Notes: generated from the letters alone by a model not told the origin. Shown: positions 1 to 11,338, counted from the first letter of the stretch. The stretch: DNA of 64,000 nucleotides from Engraulis encrasicolus (GCF_034702125.1 NC_085860.1:52222393-52286392), one strand, 5' to 3'. Translations and numbers: made by a program.

Positions 1-2
1 AA

Positions 3-434
3 TATGCCGAAGAAAACTCGAGTGAAGAAACAGCCCGTCATTTTGAAATTGATCCCAGGCAGGTGAGGGCGTGGAGAAAACAAAAAGATGCCCTTGTCGA
101 TGCCGCGAAACTCATTTCTCTGAGGAAGGCAAGAATTCAAGGCGGCGGGAGGCGCCCTGTCAGTGAGGAGATGGAGGCTACACTAAGTTGCTGGATACAG
201 GAGCGACGGAAGAGGTATCTACGAGTGAGTCGGCGAATGATTCAAGTTAAAGCAGCTGAAATCTTCCATGAAATGACGGATTGTCGAGACGAAAACTTCA
301 ATGCCAGCCGGGCATGGCTCGAGCATTTCCTGAAGAGAAACCACTTCTCCCTCAGGAAGCGCACAACGCTGGCCCAGTCTGACGCGAGACATTCGATTTC
401 TAAGATCGTCGACTTCATCACCTATAGGCTATGA
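3..434 (+). CDS. pogo/Tigger-like transposase, N-terminal CENP-B-type HTH part (5' partial)
   Basis: The frame is open from base 3 of the window to a stop at 432-434, about 143 codons, so the true start lies upstream. It encodes a basic N-terminal helix-turn-helix (reading EENSSEETARHFEIDPRQVR) followed by a CENP-B-type DNA-binding domain (SRRMIQVKAAEIF, then NASRAWLEHFLKRN). This pairing is typical of pogo/Tigger transposases and of host proteins derived from them. The reading ends just where the linker to the catalytic domain would begin. A matching catalytic part lies on the same strand at 8701-9811, so the two pieces may be one element or gene split by later insertions, or one spliced gene with a long intron. 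No clear splice donor was found near the stop. Confidence 0.75.
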   Translation, partial: YAEENSSEETARHFEIDPRQVRAWRKQKDALVDAAKLISLRKARIQGGGRRPVSEEMEATLSCWIQERRKRYLRVSRRMIQVKAAEIFHEMTDCRDENFNASRAWLEHFLKRNHFSLRKRTTLAQSDARHSISKIVDFITYRL

Positions 435-1470
435 TAGCTGTGTCTCTTACCGTCCAAAAAGGGCCTAATCGTTACGCGCTGGATAGAAGCACCAAAATCG
501 GTGTAGACCTTCCTTAGGGTGTTCTCCATCATTTCAGAAGGGGTGCCCCAAATTTCAATGTCATTAAGGTCATTTGTATGGGGTAAATCCAAGATGGCTG
601 CCCAAAACGAGCCAATAGTAGTAAAATGCTGTACTGCCTGGACATAATGGTGTTATGGGCCAATCCACCTATTTGTGTGTGATGTATACAAACTGAACTT
701 TGAAAATATGTGCAAAACTTACCATGAAAACAATGTTATATATGTCTTATTTAGATTCAAAAAGAGGAAAATCATAAAAACCATGGTCAGAATGAGATCG
801 TTAGCTATTGAACCAACATTCATTAAGAGTTTTAAAAACTTGCAGTGGGTCATATCTATAAAATCCAAAAAGAAAATTGTGGTTAGAAAATTTAGGGGAG
901 AAGAGATAAACCCTTGAACTGGGCCACACATAACTCTCCCAATGTTAGCATGCTAGCATTAGCAGGTTCAGACACTCAGTCTGCTCTTCAGACAAAGATA
1001 GATGGCAAACAATAATTTTAATCCCACTTACACATGCGCACACACACACACACACAAACTACTACTACTTCCTTAGGACCCCCTCAATGATTTAAGCCTA
1101 GGAGTCCAACTGAAATATTCATATCAATCAAGTCAATAATACATGTACATATCAAGTGTCAGTGACAGCTTGGATGATTTACTATAGGCCATTACAAAAT
1201 AAAATGTATGCTGATGTTCAGATATGTATATCTCAGTCCTAAATGTACAATGGAGTGATAAGGGCATTTATGAATGTATCATATATATTGACAGATACTT
1301 TATATTTTAAAAGAGCAAAAGGGTAACATGTCTGTTTTGTCTACTTTTGGCTTTAATCTAGATGACATGTTGGCTACCTAACCACTTAATTTATTGTTTG
1401 CTGGTTATTTTTTATTTGTGGGTGTGGTCCTTTATTTAAAACATGTCTGCCTGCCTTCCCTCTCTCACAT
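435..1470. other. Non-coding stretch, no gene recognised
   Basis: Bases 450-570 are an inverted match to about 3238-3335, part of the repeat cluster described separately. A short (CA)n tract lies near 1030-1053. The remainder is AT-rich, with only short open frames on both strands, and I see no gene in it. Confidence 0.4.
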
Positions 1471-1471
1471 A

Positions 1472-1766
1472 GGGTGCATCCCAATATGTGACCTTGCCTC
1501 CTCCACTTGCCTCCTCCACTTGCTTCTCGTCATGATGACATCACTGACAACAGCATTATATTTCAATATCTTGCAAAAGCTCAATTGTAAAGTCTTTTTC
1601 TCATTTGCAATTGGGATGGTGAATGAAAAACAGTCCCTCAAAAATTGTTGTGGCGAGGCTGACAGCTGGGAAACTTTATAGTTTTCTCCACGGAGGAGGG
1701 GCCAGGAGGCGGGACGAGGAGACAAGCACAAGTGGAGGAGGCAAGGACACATATTGGGATGCACCC
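1472..1766. mobile_element. MITE with ~40-bp terminal inverted repeats
   Basis: The left end GGGTGCATCCCAATATGTG is repeated inverted at the right end (CACATATTGGGATGCACCC). The similarity continues inward through a CCTCCTCCACTTG box at the left and CAAGTGGAGGAGG at the right. The interior of about 215 bp has no coding capacity. ATA occurs on both sides and could be a short target duplication. The superfamily is not assigned. Confidence 0.7.
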
Positions 1767-1867
1767 ATAGGCTACTAAAATAGTCTTTCAAAAACTTAAA
1801 ACAACAGCATGTGGACATTCTATTGGCTTTGGAGGGCTAAAGTCAAAGTAGCCTAAAAGTCATCAAA

Positions 1868-2215
1868 ACTATACTGTGCTCTACTGTATTACACTGTACT
1901 GTACTGTACTGTACTGTAATGTGATATACCGTACTGTACTCTACTGCACCGTGCAGTATGCTACTGTATTATACTGTACTGTACTGTACTGTACTGTACT
2001 GTACTAGACTGCGCCGTACTGTATGCTACTGTACTGTACTTAACTAGACTGCACCGTACTGTATGCTACTGTACTGTACTGCACCGTACTGTATGCTACT
2101 GTACCGTACTGTACTGTACTATACTCTACTGTACTTTATTATACTGCACCGTTCTGTATGCTACTGTACTGTACTGTACTGTACTGCACTGCACTGTACT
2201 GTCCTGTACAGTACA
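1868..2215. repeat. (ACTGT)n pentanucleotide tandem repeat
   Basis: About 350 bp are built from degenerate copies of ACTGT (TACTG in another register), broken by short CACCGT and CTACT variants. There is no coding evidence. It is followed at 2349-2378 by a T-run and a G-run. Confidence 0.9.
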
Positions 2216-3229
2216 ACTACATAGAACTGAAACATGTAGAGCATTCTGAGGACATGTACAATATTATGCAAAAGGGTGTAGTGGGAATGAGTTATGTTAC
2301 TGTTACCACTCAAAATCTTGAAGGTTTAAAAAAGTGTTGTTGCATTTTGTTTTTTTTTGGGGGGGGGGGGGGGGGGGTGATAGACTATCCTTCCTCCCAG
2401 ACTATTTGTGTGCCTTGCATATCAAGAAAATGAGTACAGGTAATGATTTGCTTTCATATGATAATTGTTTTTCTATATAGATATTTCTCCTATGGGTAAG
2501 GGTGGCACAAGACCTACGGTACATGTTGTCCATCAGCTGCAGTTTTGATAGCAACTTAACTTGGCACAAGTACTAGATGAGGACTTGTCTGCAAATAAAA
2601 AAAACAATTTACCTCTGTCTTCTTACTCAACATATACTAAGAAATCATTTCCATTTAATTTAAACTGAAGCCATACTGTGGCCTACATGTAGGCCTATAT
2701 TGAGTAATCTGTAATGCCATTCTAAAGATGACTGAAATGCTCTCAGAATATGCACAATGCCTTGTAAAAATATAGAATTAGGTGATCTTTTGGGGTTCTT
2801 CATACATATGGAAAGGTCCTGTCTTTTACCCTCTCTCATACAAATAAAATACGTTTATCTGTTATGGAAATTAGAGGATGGAGAACCTGCTACCTAGGGC
2901 ATCTTGCACTGACACTATCCCATTCAGATCGAGCATTAGGAGCAGTCTATTCTCACCATAGTTTTAGTGTGGGCAATGCTCATTTTAATTCAGACCAAGA
3001 ATCTTCTCAAATCGTTCACAATGTTACATGCTGTCAAGCACGTAAGCACAGACTCACCCATACTTTCACACTATGTACATTTTGTAGTTTTATCAATCTG
3101 GTCAAGCAGACTACCCTTGCTTCATCTCTGCTGAGGACTATATTAACATTTTCAGCTAAGTAGAATGCCATGTAAAAACAATGTAATGCATTACCAACAT
3201 GACATATTGTATATGACATGGTAGACAAT
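2216..3229. other. Non-coding stretch, no gene recognised
   Basis: AT-rich sequence with a homopolymeric G tract near 2359-2378. The open frames are short and show no recognisable domain on either strand. Confidence 0.4.
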
Positions 3230-4025
3230 TTTTTTTCCAGGGGCACCCCTTCTAGGATGTCTTCAAATCACTCAAGGAACATGTGTACCGAATTATATGC
3301 TTCTATCCAGCGCGTAACGATTTCTCGGCTTAGAGCCCCTACTATGAGCCGCAGGGGTCGACCGGTGCCATCTGAGGGGGGAATGCTAGCAATGTTTTTT
3401 GGCAAGGTATATCCCCCCACTAGTAGAAAAAGCTTGATAGCAGTCATGGGGTGGTAGCGAAATCATTTTTTTCAGCTCTTGAAGTTACTACCCCCCTATA
3501 ATAAATACTGTTTTTTAATATCGGCTGTGTATGTAGTTATGGCTTATGTTGGGGGTATTGCCAATATTCTATACCATCGTGCTTGTTATCACTGGAAAGG
3601 GGACCTTTCAGGCTTTCATTTAAGCCCATTAATGAATCTGTCTGACATACACAGAAGCCACAGCACGTCATTAAACCAGAAATAGCTCCCATTTTCACAC
3701 AAATTGTGCCTAAACTGTGCACTTTCGTTTACATATGTGACATGAAAGAACACCAAGGACACCAAAGTTAACAACCTCAATACTCAGGGCACTCTGCCGA
3801 TTCAGAAAATGTATAATATGCCCATACTATCATTTTGTATATGTTTGTGAGAGCCTTAAATGTCACTTGTGCAACCAGCAAAAATGTCTTCAAAATAGGA
3901 CCCAAGAGAATGGACTAATACAATGCCCGGTATCACTTTACTTAAACAAACTTTGTTTATACTGTAGTTCATATGTGAATGTACATTACATTCACAAGTT
4001 GTTAAAGTATTCAATTAATGTAGTG

Positions 4026-4356
4026 CAGTGTTTCTCAAAGTGGGGCGGAAGCCCCCCTAGGGGGGCGCAGAGGTATTGGAGGGGGGGCGCGTGAAGTCAG
4101 AAGGTTTTTCTTTTTTAATACTTTTCTGCTTTGCCATTAAGTCAACACATTCCCTTTACAATCACAATGTATTCATTAATTTATTCACTAATATTTAGAG
4201 AACATAATAGGCCATACTGTACGTGTATATCAGGCTCTAATAAACTTTACGACGACCTATTTATTTGTATTTTCGTAACCATTTTGCTCGAGGGGGGCGC
4301 AGACAGACACCCTTCCTCTGAAGGGGGGAATGGCACGAAAAGTTTGAGAAACACTG
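4026..4356. mobile_element. hAT-like MITE (CAGTGTTTCTCAA termini)
   Basis: The element starts CAGTGTTTCTCAAAGTGG and ends TTTGAGAAACACTG, an inverted pair. G-rich subterminal blocks (GGGGGGCGCAGA) lie at both ends. The flanking octamers atgtagtg and ttgcagtg agree at 6 of 8 positions, fitting an aged 8-bp target duplication of the hAT superfamily. A second element with nearly the same termini lies at 60343-60719. It is non-coding and therefore non-autonomous. Confidence 0.75.
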
Positions 4357-5097
4357 TTGCAGTGTATGTGAAGAAATACTATCTAAACGGTAGACCCTGG
4401 AATGGTAGGGCATTGGGTAACACTTTACTTAAACCACTCAGATATGGTATCTCAATAACAGAATTTAGATTAATGTTCATATACAACATTTTATACAGGC
4501 TAACAAATAGACTTAGATCCTATACAAGGGGTTGCAAGCCAATAAAGAAACATGTTGCAAAGGAAATATGTTTAATGAAAGAATAGTTTCATGTAGATTT
4601 ATACTATTTCTTCGTCAGTACTCTTCATCTTCCATGTCATCCCCTTCATCTGAACTGTCTATGGTTGCCTGGTTTCCGCACACTCTCAGTTTGCACATGT
4701 CTGTGCACCTTTCATTCTTTCATTTAAGTCCATTGCTGAATGTTTCTGACACACACAGAGGTCACAGCACTTCATTAAACCAGACATAGGTCACATTTTC
4801 TCACAAATGTTGGCTAAACTGTTTGATTTCGTTTATCTCTGTGGCATGAAAGAACGCCAAGGACACAAAATTAGACAACCTCAATACTCGGTGGACTCTG
4901 TTGATTCAGAAAATGTATAATATGCCCATACAATTATTTTGTATATGTTTGTGAGGGCCTAAAATTTGACTTGTGTAACCACCAATAGTCTTCAAAATAG
5001 TAGCCAATATAGCAGGTCATTAGCTGGAAATATCAGGCCTTTTTCCTGCCAATGTTTGTGCTGACATTCACAGAGGTCATTAAACCAGTAATTTATC

Positions 5098-5275
5098 GGC
5101 CCTATCGTGGCCTAATGGTAGGACACTGGTCTACTACGCGGCTGACCCGGGTTCGATTCTGAACCGTGCCCTTTGCCGACCCTCCCCCATCTCTCCCTCC
5201 CAACTCGCTTCCTGTCACCTCCTTCACTGTCCTGTCTCATATAAACAAAAAATAAAGGCTTGAAAAGACCCTCCA
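5098..5275 (+). mobile_element. tRNA-derived SINE
   Basis: The head contains an A-box-like TGGCCTAATGGTAGGACAC and a B-box GGGTTCGATTC, the internal RNA polymerase III promoter of tRNA genes. A CT-rich body and an A-rich tail (ACAAAAAATAAAGGC) follow. It does not fold as a clean tRNA and lacks tRNA 3' features, so it is called a SINE. It lies inside a copy of the local ~300-bp repeat. A near-identical ~15-bp sequence (TTAA-R-CCAGTAATTT) occurs before it near 5080-5094 and after the adjoining MITE near 5567-5581. Confidence 0.7.
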
Positions 5276-5284
5276 AAATACTGA

Positions 5285-5566
5285 AATGATCACTCCTGCC
5301 AATTTCAATATGCTGTTGTATTGCTCACATTACCCTTGACTTGTCAGTAGCCGGAGATGCTGCATGCTGCTATTCTAATGGGGGCAGATTTTGTTTGCAT
5401 TTAAAAAAATCTTACCATGGGCCTACTCCAAATATTTTCCCAAAAGGTAACACCTGCCCCCATTACAATGACCAGGATCTTGGAAAAGGCTGAAGAAAAA
5501 AAATCTAAGGTACTGACAAGTCCAGGGTAGCATTACATGCATGTTGAAATTGGCTGGCGTTATCCT
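5285..5566. mobile_element. TTAA-type MITE, related to 32833-33247
   Basis: The subterminal sequence CCAATTTCAATATGC at the left is mirrored as GCATGTTGAAATTGG at the right. The interior (TGCTCACATTACCCTTGACTT, AATGGGGGCAG, CCCCCATTACAATGACC) is also internally palindromic. The right end reaches TTAA at 5567-5570. The left terminus is decayed. A better preserved relative with both TTAA duplications is at 32833-33247. It is non-coding. Confidence 0.6.
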
Positions 5567-5799
5567 TTAAGCCAGTAATTTCTCACAAATTCCACCTCAA
5601 CTGTATGATTTATGTTGTCCCTATACCATGGGAAAACATCAGGGTCACAAAACCAAATGATATTAAAAATCTAGGCATGCTGTTGATTCAGAAAATGTAT
5701 AATGTACCCATACAATATTTGCAGGAGCCTTTAAAAGGCTGTAATGATCCTCAAGGCCCTAATGACCTATTTTCTGACCAATTCTGACCAATCTCCTTA

Positions 5800-6104
5800 C
5801 AGACATGCATACAAATGTTGGATAAAAAGAAAAATGAATGAATATATGTATGTATAGTGTATATACATACAGTATGAATGTATGTGCATAAGAATGTATA
5901 AATCCGCTTTGAAATGGTACTGTTGTAAATGATCAAATTGCACATGCAGCACTGCTTAATAATAGACCTATTGTCCTGCCAGACATTTCACAGATTACTG
6001 ACCAAAAGCTTATTGATAGAAATTGAAAATTATTTCCCAAAATTCAATATGGTAGCCCTTCCCCAAATGATAATTTCAAAGGCTAAATTTTTGCCATAGA
6101 GAAA

Positions 6105-6191
<87 letters not shown>

Positions 6192-7250
6192 CGCGCGTGC
6201 GTGCGTGCGTGCGTGCGCGCGCGCGTGCGCGAGCAGAAGAAATTCAAACTTGATGCCATTTGAAATTTGTGTCAAAATTCAATATGGCTGCTATTTCCCA
6301 AAATGGATGACTTTCATTTTGTCAATACTGTGGGGCCATAATATACTACATAGTAGATTACTTTTTTCAGCACTTTTCTGTTATATTCTCTAACAGATAT
6401 TTTACCAAAGGTTGACTAAAGAAACAAAAAATAAGTTTGATTTCGCTTCCTTGAAGCAGAGAATGGTCCTCCTACAAATTGTAACAATGGTCAAATGGCA
6501 CATAGACAGTCAACTGCTGAAATAACTAGGCCTATGGTCCTTGCAATGACGTAAGCCTATAATATTCATTGATGAGTACAGTTCCTTTTTTTTAGCACAA
6601 TTATTTCCTATTGCCTAATGGACAAATGTATTCATTCATTCATTCTTTCTTTCTTTCTTTCATTTGATTAGGATAATACACACTAATCAATACATCAGTT
6701 AAAAAAAACATCAATATAAATATGTTGGTACTTGCATAGTTTCCAAATGTCATCCGTAGTCCTAAGGCAGGTACCCATAATAAAAAAAACAATACTGCAT
6801 TACAGAAGACATGACATTTTACCACAAACACCAAATATATACAGAGTAAAACAATGTTCATACTATTAATTAATAGGTTAATGGTTTGTTTTCAGCCACT
6901 GTTTACGGGTCATTTTGAAGATGCTGATGTTGTCACATAGCCTGGCCCGCCAAACCCCTAGGGGCGTCTAGATTTCTAGGCTAGTTGTCACACAGTCCGA
7001 TATGAGCATGGCTGAACAATAGAAGGTCGATTTCGATTTTGTCACCTTGACATATCCTAAAGAAAGTGGTCAAAAATTGCTCAATTAAACATATACACAA
7101 CACTGCTGAAACTAGGGCATCTCAAATTCCCTCCAACATTCAATATGGTAGACGTTTCTGAAACTATTCCAAATATTTTCAAACATTTATCCACCCTTAC
7201 CCCCACCTGTTCTAATCTACAGTATCTCACCCCCACTCCCCTCCCCACCC
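5800..7250. other. Non-coding stretch with long (GT)n/(GC)n tract
   Basis: A (GT)n run of about 75 bp starts at 6107 and passes into CG- and GCGT-rich repeats to about 6234, a sequence able to form Z-DNA. The rest is AT-rich without recognisable coding sequence. Confidence 0.5.
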
Positions 7251-7254
7251 TACA

Positions 7255-7580
7255 GTGTCTTATCTCCCCAACCCCCCTCACTTTCCTTTAAGCCCCCCCC
7301 CCCACTCACCTACCCCCACGCCCCCCCACTCAACAGTGCCCTCCACCCTCACCTACCCCCACTACCCCCTTGCCCCCCCCCACTTCACAGTGCCCCCCCC
7401 AATCACCTCCCCCCACTCAACAGTGCCCTCCACTCACTTACCTCCACTACCCTGGCCTTGCCCCCCACCCAACAGTGCCCCCCTCAATTGCCCCTACTCA
7501 CCTCACCCCTACTTCTCCCACTTGCCCCCCCCCAACTCTACATCTACATACAGTGCCTCCCCATGCCCCCGCTCATCTCT
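7255..7580 (+). repeat. C-rich minisatellite-like tract
   Basis: The plus strand is dominated by CCCCCC runs separated by ACTCACCTA-like units, a degenerate tandem repeat. Its proline-rich open frames follow from base composition and are not considered genes. The opposite strand has many closely spaced G-runs. Confidence 0.75.
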
Positions 7581-7620
7581 TTTATCTCCTTACGTCTTAT
7601 GTCTCCTTACATTTCCTTAC

Positions 7621-7800
7621 GTCCATGGGCGTAATTTTAGGTGTGGACGGTGGGGACATGTCCATACCATTTGTGAGATAAACCTAGCTTGTCACCACCA
7701 TTTTTTCACAAATATAATGTAAAAACGGCATACCCAGACAATTTGCCATGGCAATGTCCCCACCATTTTCCAAGTTAAACCTACACCTTTGCTTACGTCT
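7621..7800. repeat. Short inverted repeat, possible MITE
   Basis: GGTGGGGACATGTCC near 7650 is mirrored by ATGTCCCCACC near 7754. Weaker outer similarity exists between GGCGTAATTTTAGGTGT and the sequence ending ACACCTTTGCTTACGTC. The element ends are not certain. Confidence 0.4.
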
Positions 7801-8700
7801 ATAAAGAGTTAGGACAGAATTGGACTTAAAATATGTCATATTAATGATCATTATGGCGTTTTGTAAGGCTCTCACAATACATTGTATTGGTATATCATAC
7901 ATTGTCTGAATTAGCAGAGTGCCTTGAATATTGAAATGGTTGGGGTTTGTGTCCTTGATGTTTTCCCATGGTTTAAAGAAAGCCTACTAAAGCCTACAGT
8001 TTAGGCAACATTAGTTATTATTATTTCTGGTTTAATGAAGTGCTGTGACCTCTGAGTATGTCAGACCGATTTAATAATGATCTTAAATGAAGGCCTAATG
8101 CCAAGCAGTGATGCCAAGCAGAAACTTTGGAAGGAAAAAGGCCCAATATTTCCAACAGATGACCTGCATGTATTGGCTATTATTTTGAAGACTTTTGCTG
8201 GTTGCACAAGTCAAATTTAACGCTCTCACAAACGCATACCAAATAATTGTATGGGCATATTATACATTTTCTGAATCAGCAGACTCCAAAGAGTATTGAG
8301 GTTGTCCAATTTTATGTCCTTGGTGTTCTTTCACGCCACAGAGATAAACGAAAGCAGACAGTTTAGCCAAGAGTTGTTGGAAAATGTGAGCTATGTCTGA
8401 TTTAATGAAGTGCTGTGACCTCTGTGTATGTCAGACAGATTCACCAATGATCTTAAATGAAAGCCTGAAGTGAAAAATGAAAGGCACCATGGTATAGAAT
8501 ATTGGCAATACCCCACAAAATGAGCCTGATCTAGATATGCATCCGAATTCATAAATGGAATTTAAAAGAGGGGGGTAGTCACTTCAAGAGCCGAAAAAAG
8601 GGGTTTCGCTACCACCCTGTGACTGCTATCAGGCTTTTTCTAGTAGTGGGGGGATATACCTTACCAAAAAAAAATGTTAGCATCCCCCCCCCCCCCCCAG

Positions 8701-9422
8701 ATGGCACTTATGGCCAAAATTTGGGGCCGTGGCTCAAGGCCTACTACGCCAACCACAAAATTGCCGAAAAAAAGCTGAAAGACTCGGATGTCATCGCAAT
8801 GGACGAGACCGCCTGCTGGTTTGACATGCCCGGTCAAACCACAGTGGACACCGTGGGGGTTAAGAGTGTAACTCTCAAAACGACCGGGCATGAGAAATGT
8901 CACATTACAGTTGTGCTGGCAGCCAAAGGGGATGGTACCAAGCTGAAGCCATACGTTGTGTTTAAGGGAGGCATACGAGAGGTCAAGGCACTAGCAGCGG
9001 AGTCCAATGATGTGGTTTTGGCAACTTCAAAAAATGGGTGTATGGATGACGGCTTGACAACTGACTGGCTGACAAAAGTGGTTGGCAGACGGCTCTTCGG
9101 TGGTGAGCGGCTCCTGGTTTGGGACAGCTACAGGTGCCATATCTCCCAGGCCACCAAGACTGAGCTGAAGAAAGGGTATCGTATGCAGATGGCTGTGGTG
9201 CCCGGCGGGTGCACGAAATACGTGCAGCCTGCGGATGTCAGCTGGAACGCCGGGTTTAATGCTCATCTGAAGAAGTCTTACGATACATGGCTGGCAGAGG
9301 AAGGAAATAAAACCTTTACCAAGGGGGGAAATATGACAGCAGCTGACAAGCGAACCATTGTGAGCTGGGTCCGAGCAGCGTGGGCTTCGGTGGATGCGGA
9401 CCTCATCAAGCGGTCATTCAAG
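8701..9422 (+). CDS. pogo/Tigger-like transposase, DDE catalytic exon
   Basis: This open frame encodes a DDE_1-type catalytic domain of the pogo/Tigger family, which cuts and joins transposon ends in the nucleus. Candidate metal-binding aspartates are at 8802-8804 (AMDETACWFDMP), 9123-9125 (LLVWDSYRCH) and 9234-9236 (YVQPADVSWN), giving 36 residues between the last two. The exon appears to end at TTCAAG followed by GTGAGT at 9423. The 5' edge is uncertain: a C-rich tract ending in CAG at 8700 resembles a splice acceptor, and the frame also stays open upstream to about 8619 through low-complexity sequence. No stop interrupts the domain. It could be an old transposase or a domesticated gene. 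Confidence 0.75.
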
Positions 9423-9517
9423 GTGAGTGTATCGTGTGTGCAGTCTGCAGAAGTATATCACTAATCATTAAGGGACGCACCTTTGTTTAATGCGTCTTTC
9501 TTGTATTCTCTTATAAG

Positions 9518-9811
9518 GTTTGTGGAATCACTGTGGCTGCAGATGGGACAGAGGATGACATGATTCACTGTTTGAAGGAAGGGCAACCGTGCGCAGCTGG
9601 GAGAGAGATGCTACAGCAGGCCAGGGTGTCGGTGACCGCAGCAGTGGTGGCTATGGAGGAGGAGGAGGACGAGGGAGAGACTTTTGATAATGAGAATTTA
9701 ATTGAGGAGGATGGGAGTGATGATGAGGTGGAGGAAGACGATGAGGTGGAGGAAGACGATGAGGAGGAGGAAGACGATGAGGTGGAGGAAGACGAAAATG
9801 TTGAAGAGTAG
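9518..9811 (+). CDS. pogo/Tigger-like transposase, C-terminal acidic exon
   Basis: After a 95-bp intron (GTGAGT at 9423, AAG acceptor at 9515-9517) the frame continues in phase 0 as VCGITVAADGTEDDMIHCLK. Such a CGI/EDD motif commonly follows the DDE domain in pogo-like proteins. The protein then becomes almost wholly aspartate and glutamate (DDEVEEDDEVEEDDEEEEDD) to a stop at 9809-9811. CENP-B has an acidic tail of this kind. The acidic run comes from a short GAxGAxGA-type repeat in the DNA, so its length may vary between individuals. The intron is inferred from splice signals and frame continuity only. Confidence 0.65.
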   Translation, partial: VCGITVAADGTEDDMIHCLKEGQPCAAGREMLQQARVSVTAAVVAMEEEEDEGETFDNENLIEEDGSDDEVEEDDEVEEDDEEEEDDEVEEDENVEE

Positions 9812-11120
9812 GCCTAGTCTTGCATGATCATGAGGCATGAATCCGTTTTGCCGTTCTATTTATTTATTTTATTTTATTATTTATGTATGTATTTATTTAT
9901 TTATTTAAAGAGTGAGGTTCCATGTGCTCGCGAAGTGCAGTCATTAGTAATCTACCGCACAGGTGAACCTGACGAAGCGCAAGGCGCTGGATTATTTATT
10001 TAATTATTTATTCGATACGAACATTACGGGTGTGGGTGGTCTGTCTGTGTCTTACAGTTTGTGTTTGAGTCTTGTTCAGAGTTGGTATTCGCTCGTCAAC
10101 GTTTAGTTTGGCGTTGCACTTTTAATTCTGGTGAATGATGTTCTAAACCACCAAAAAAAAAGAACTTTTAAGGACAATCAAAAACAAATGAAATTAGAAA
10201 GGACATGATGAATGAATAAATGTAAGCTATGGTATAAAATGTGAGCGTTGTTCTTGCCAACAAATGACTGTTTCGCTAGAATTAAAACAAGAGATGACAT
10301 CGCAGGCCTATGAGATGATTATGAGATGACATAGGATATTTTCCACCGCTATTATCACAATATGGGACTTGTCTTTCAGAAGCTGGCGGGAGCATTCACA
10401 TTGCCCCAGGTGAAGGAGAATGTGACATTTTTGCGCACACCCTCAATCACAATTCCTTAATGCCAAATAGCCCGCTGTTGTAGGCCTATCACTTCTCTGG
10501 TGACATTTATGAGCACCGAAATATGCTTATCTATTTGAAATTAAATAATTGTCTACTTGTAGGATACAATTGCCTATGCCTATATCACAGTATGGGGCTT
10601 GCTTGTCCAGAGAACAGAAGTGTTGGCATGCTTGGAAATAGGCTGCGCCATCCCCAAATTCGTGGGGGGAAAACACTCGTCATTAGGCTATTGCCATTGC
10701 GGCCGGGTTGGTGCGCTGTGCTAATGTTACTTACACAGACAATGTCTTAGCCTACACGTAACATTGTTTTCTCTTGGCAATGTTTTGCGTTTACAAGTTA
10801 AAGTAATTAAGCAATTGCGCTTGTTTCTAATCGTGGATTATGTTCTACACCACCAAAAAACCTTTAGCGACATGAATTAAAAACAGATGCAATAAGAGGG
10901 GACGATAACAAAGGAAATATTCATTAGTTAATTAATTATTAATAAATAAACAGTAGGCTAAAAAATGATGGGTTTTCCTCTCAAAATGACGATCGTTTAA
11001 TTTATTATTATTTTTTTTTAAAAATAGGAGCCCCCCTCAAATAGTAGCCTACCCCGATTAATAGCCTGGTCCAAAAAAAAAAAAAAAAAATAGTAACCCC
11101 GGCTACTATTCGAGGAATTA
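9812..11120. other. Non-coding stretch with a local duplication
   Basis: A TTTATT-rich tract follows the pogo-like stop. A segment containing CACCAAAAAA at about 10135-10210 resembles 10838-10915, suggesting a diverged local duplication. A poly-A run near 11075-11090 is flanked by inverted copies of an AATAGTAGCC box. No gene is recognised. Confidence 0.4.
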
Positions 11121-11265
11121 CGTTACTTACAAATCTGCAAAGATGTGAGGGGTGTACTCATGTGTATGCACTGGCAATAACCCTTGGTCATCTATGTAAG
11201 CATTTAGGCTTACACTTGTGAGTGGCTACAGTGCATGCACACTGATGGAGCGTGTGTGTCTGAGT

Positions 11266-11267
<2 letters not shown>

Positions 11268-11312
<45 letters not shown>

Positions 11313-11338
11313 TGTGTGTGTGTCTGTGTGTGTGCGTG
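11268..11338. repeat. (GT)n microsatellite after exon A
   Basis: GT repeats with TCTGTG and GCGTGCGC interruptions. Sense strand (AC)n, starting about 11 bases beyond the exon A donor. Confidence 0.92.

Larger units (their letters stand above)
3230..8710. repeat. Inverted-repeat cluster of a ~300-bp repeat family
   Basis: A repeat unit containing GATTCAGAAAATGTATAAT and a CATTAAACCAG box occurs in plus orientation at about 3600-3925, 4712-5025 and, split or partial, 5040-5095 plus 5567-5790. It occurs in minus orientation at about 7845-8100 and 8140-8480. The outermost segment 3238-3500 (tcttgaagttactacccccct and a CCATCTGAGGGGGG box) is mirrored at 8570-8708. A further inverted piece of the outer end lies at about 450-570 (shared AATCGTTACGCGCTGGATAGAAG box with 3305-3335). 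The arms may be termini of a large DNA transposon or a family inserted repeatedly. The cluster sits between the two pogo-like coding pieces. Confidence 0.6.

Noticed and set aside
5098..5170. Possible functional tRNA gene
   Set aside because: It has A- and B-boxes but no credible acceptor stem or anticodon arm, and has a SINE-like body and tail. The same applies to 56105 and 60752.
6030..6393. Open frames of repeated Thr-His or Val-Cys
   Set aside because: These are translations of CA/GT microsatellites here and at about fifteen other places in the window.
7255..7722. Proline/serine-rich open frames
   Set aside because: They are a by-product of C-rich low-complexity DNA and are present in several frames at once.
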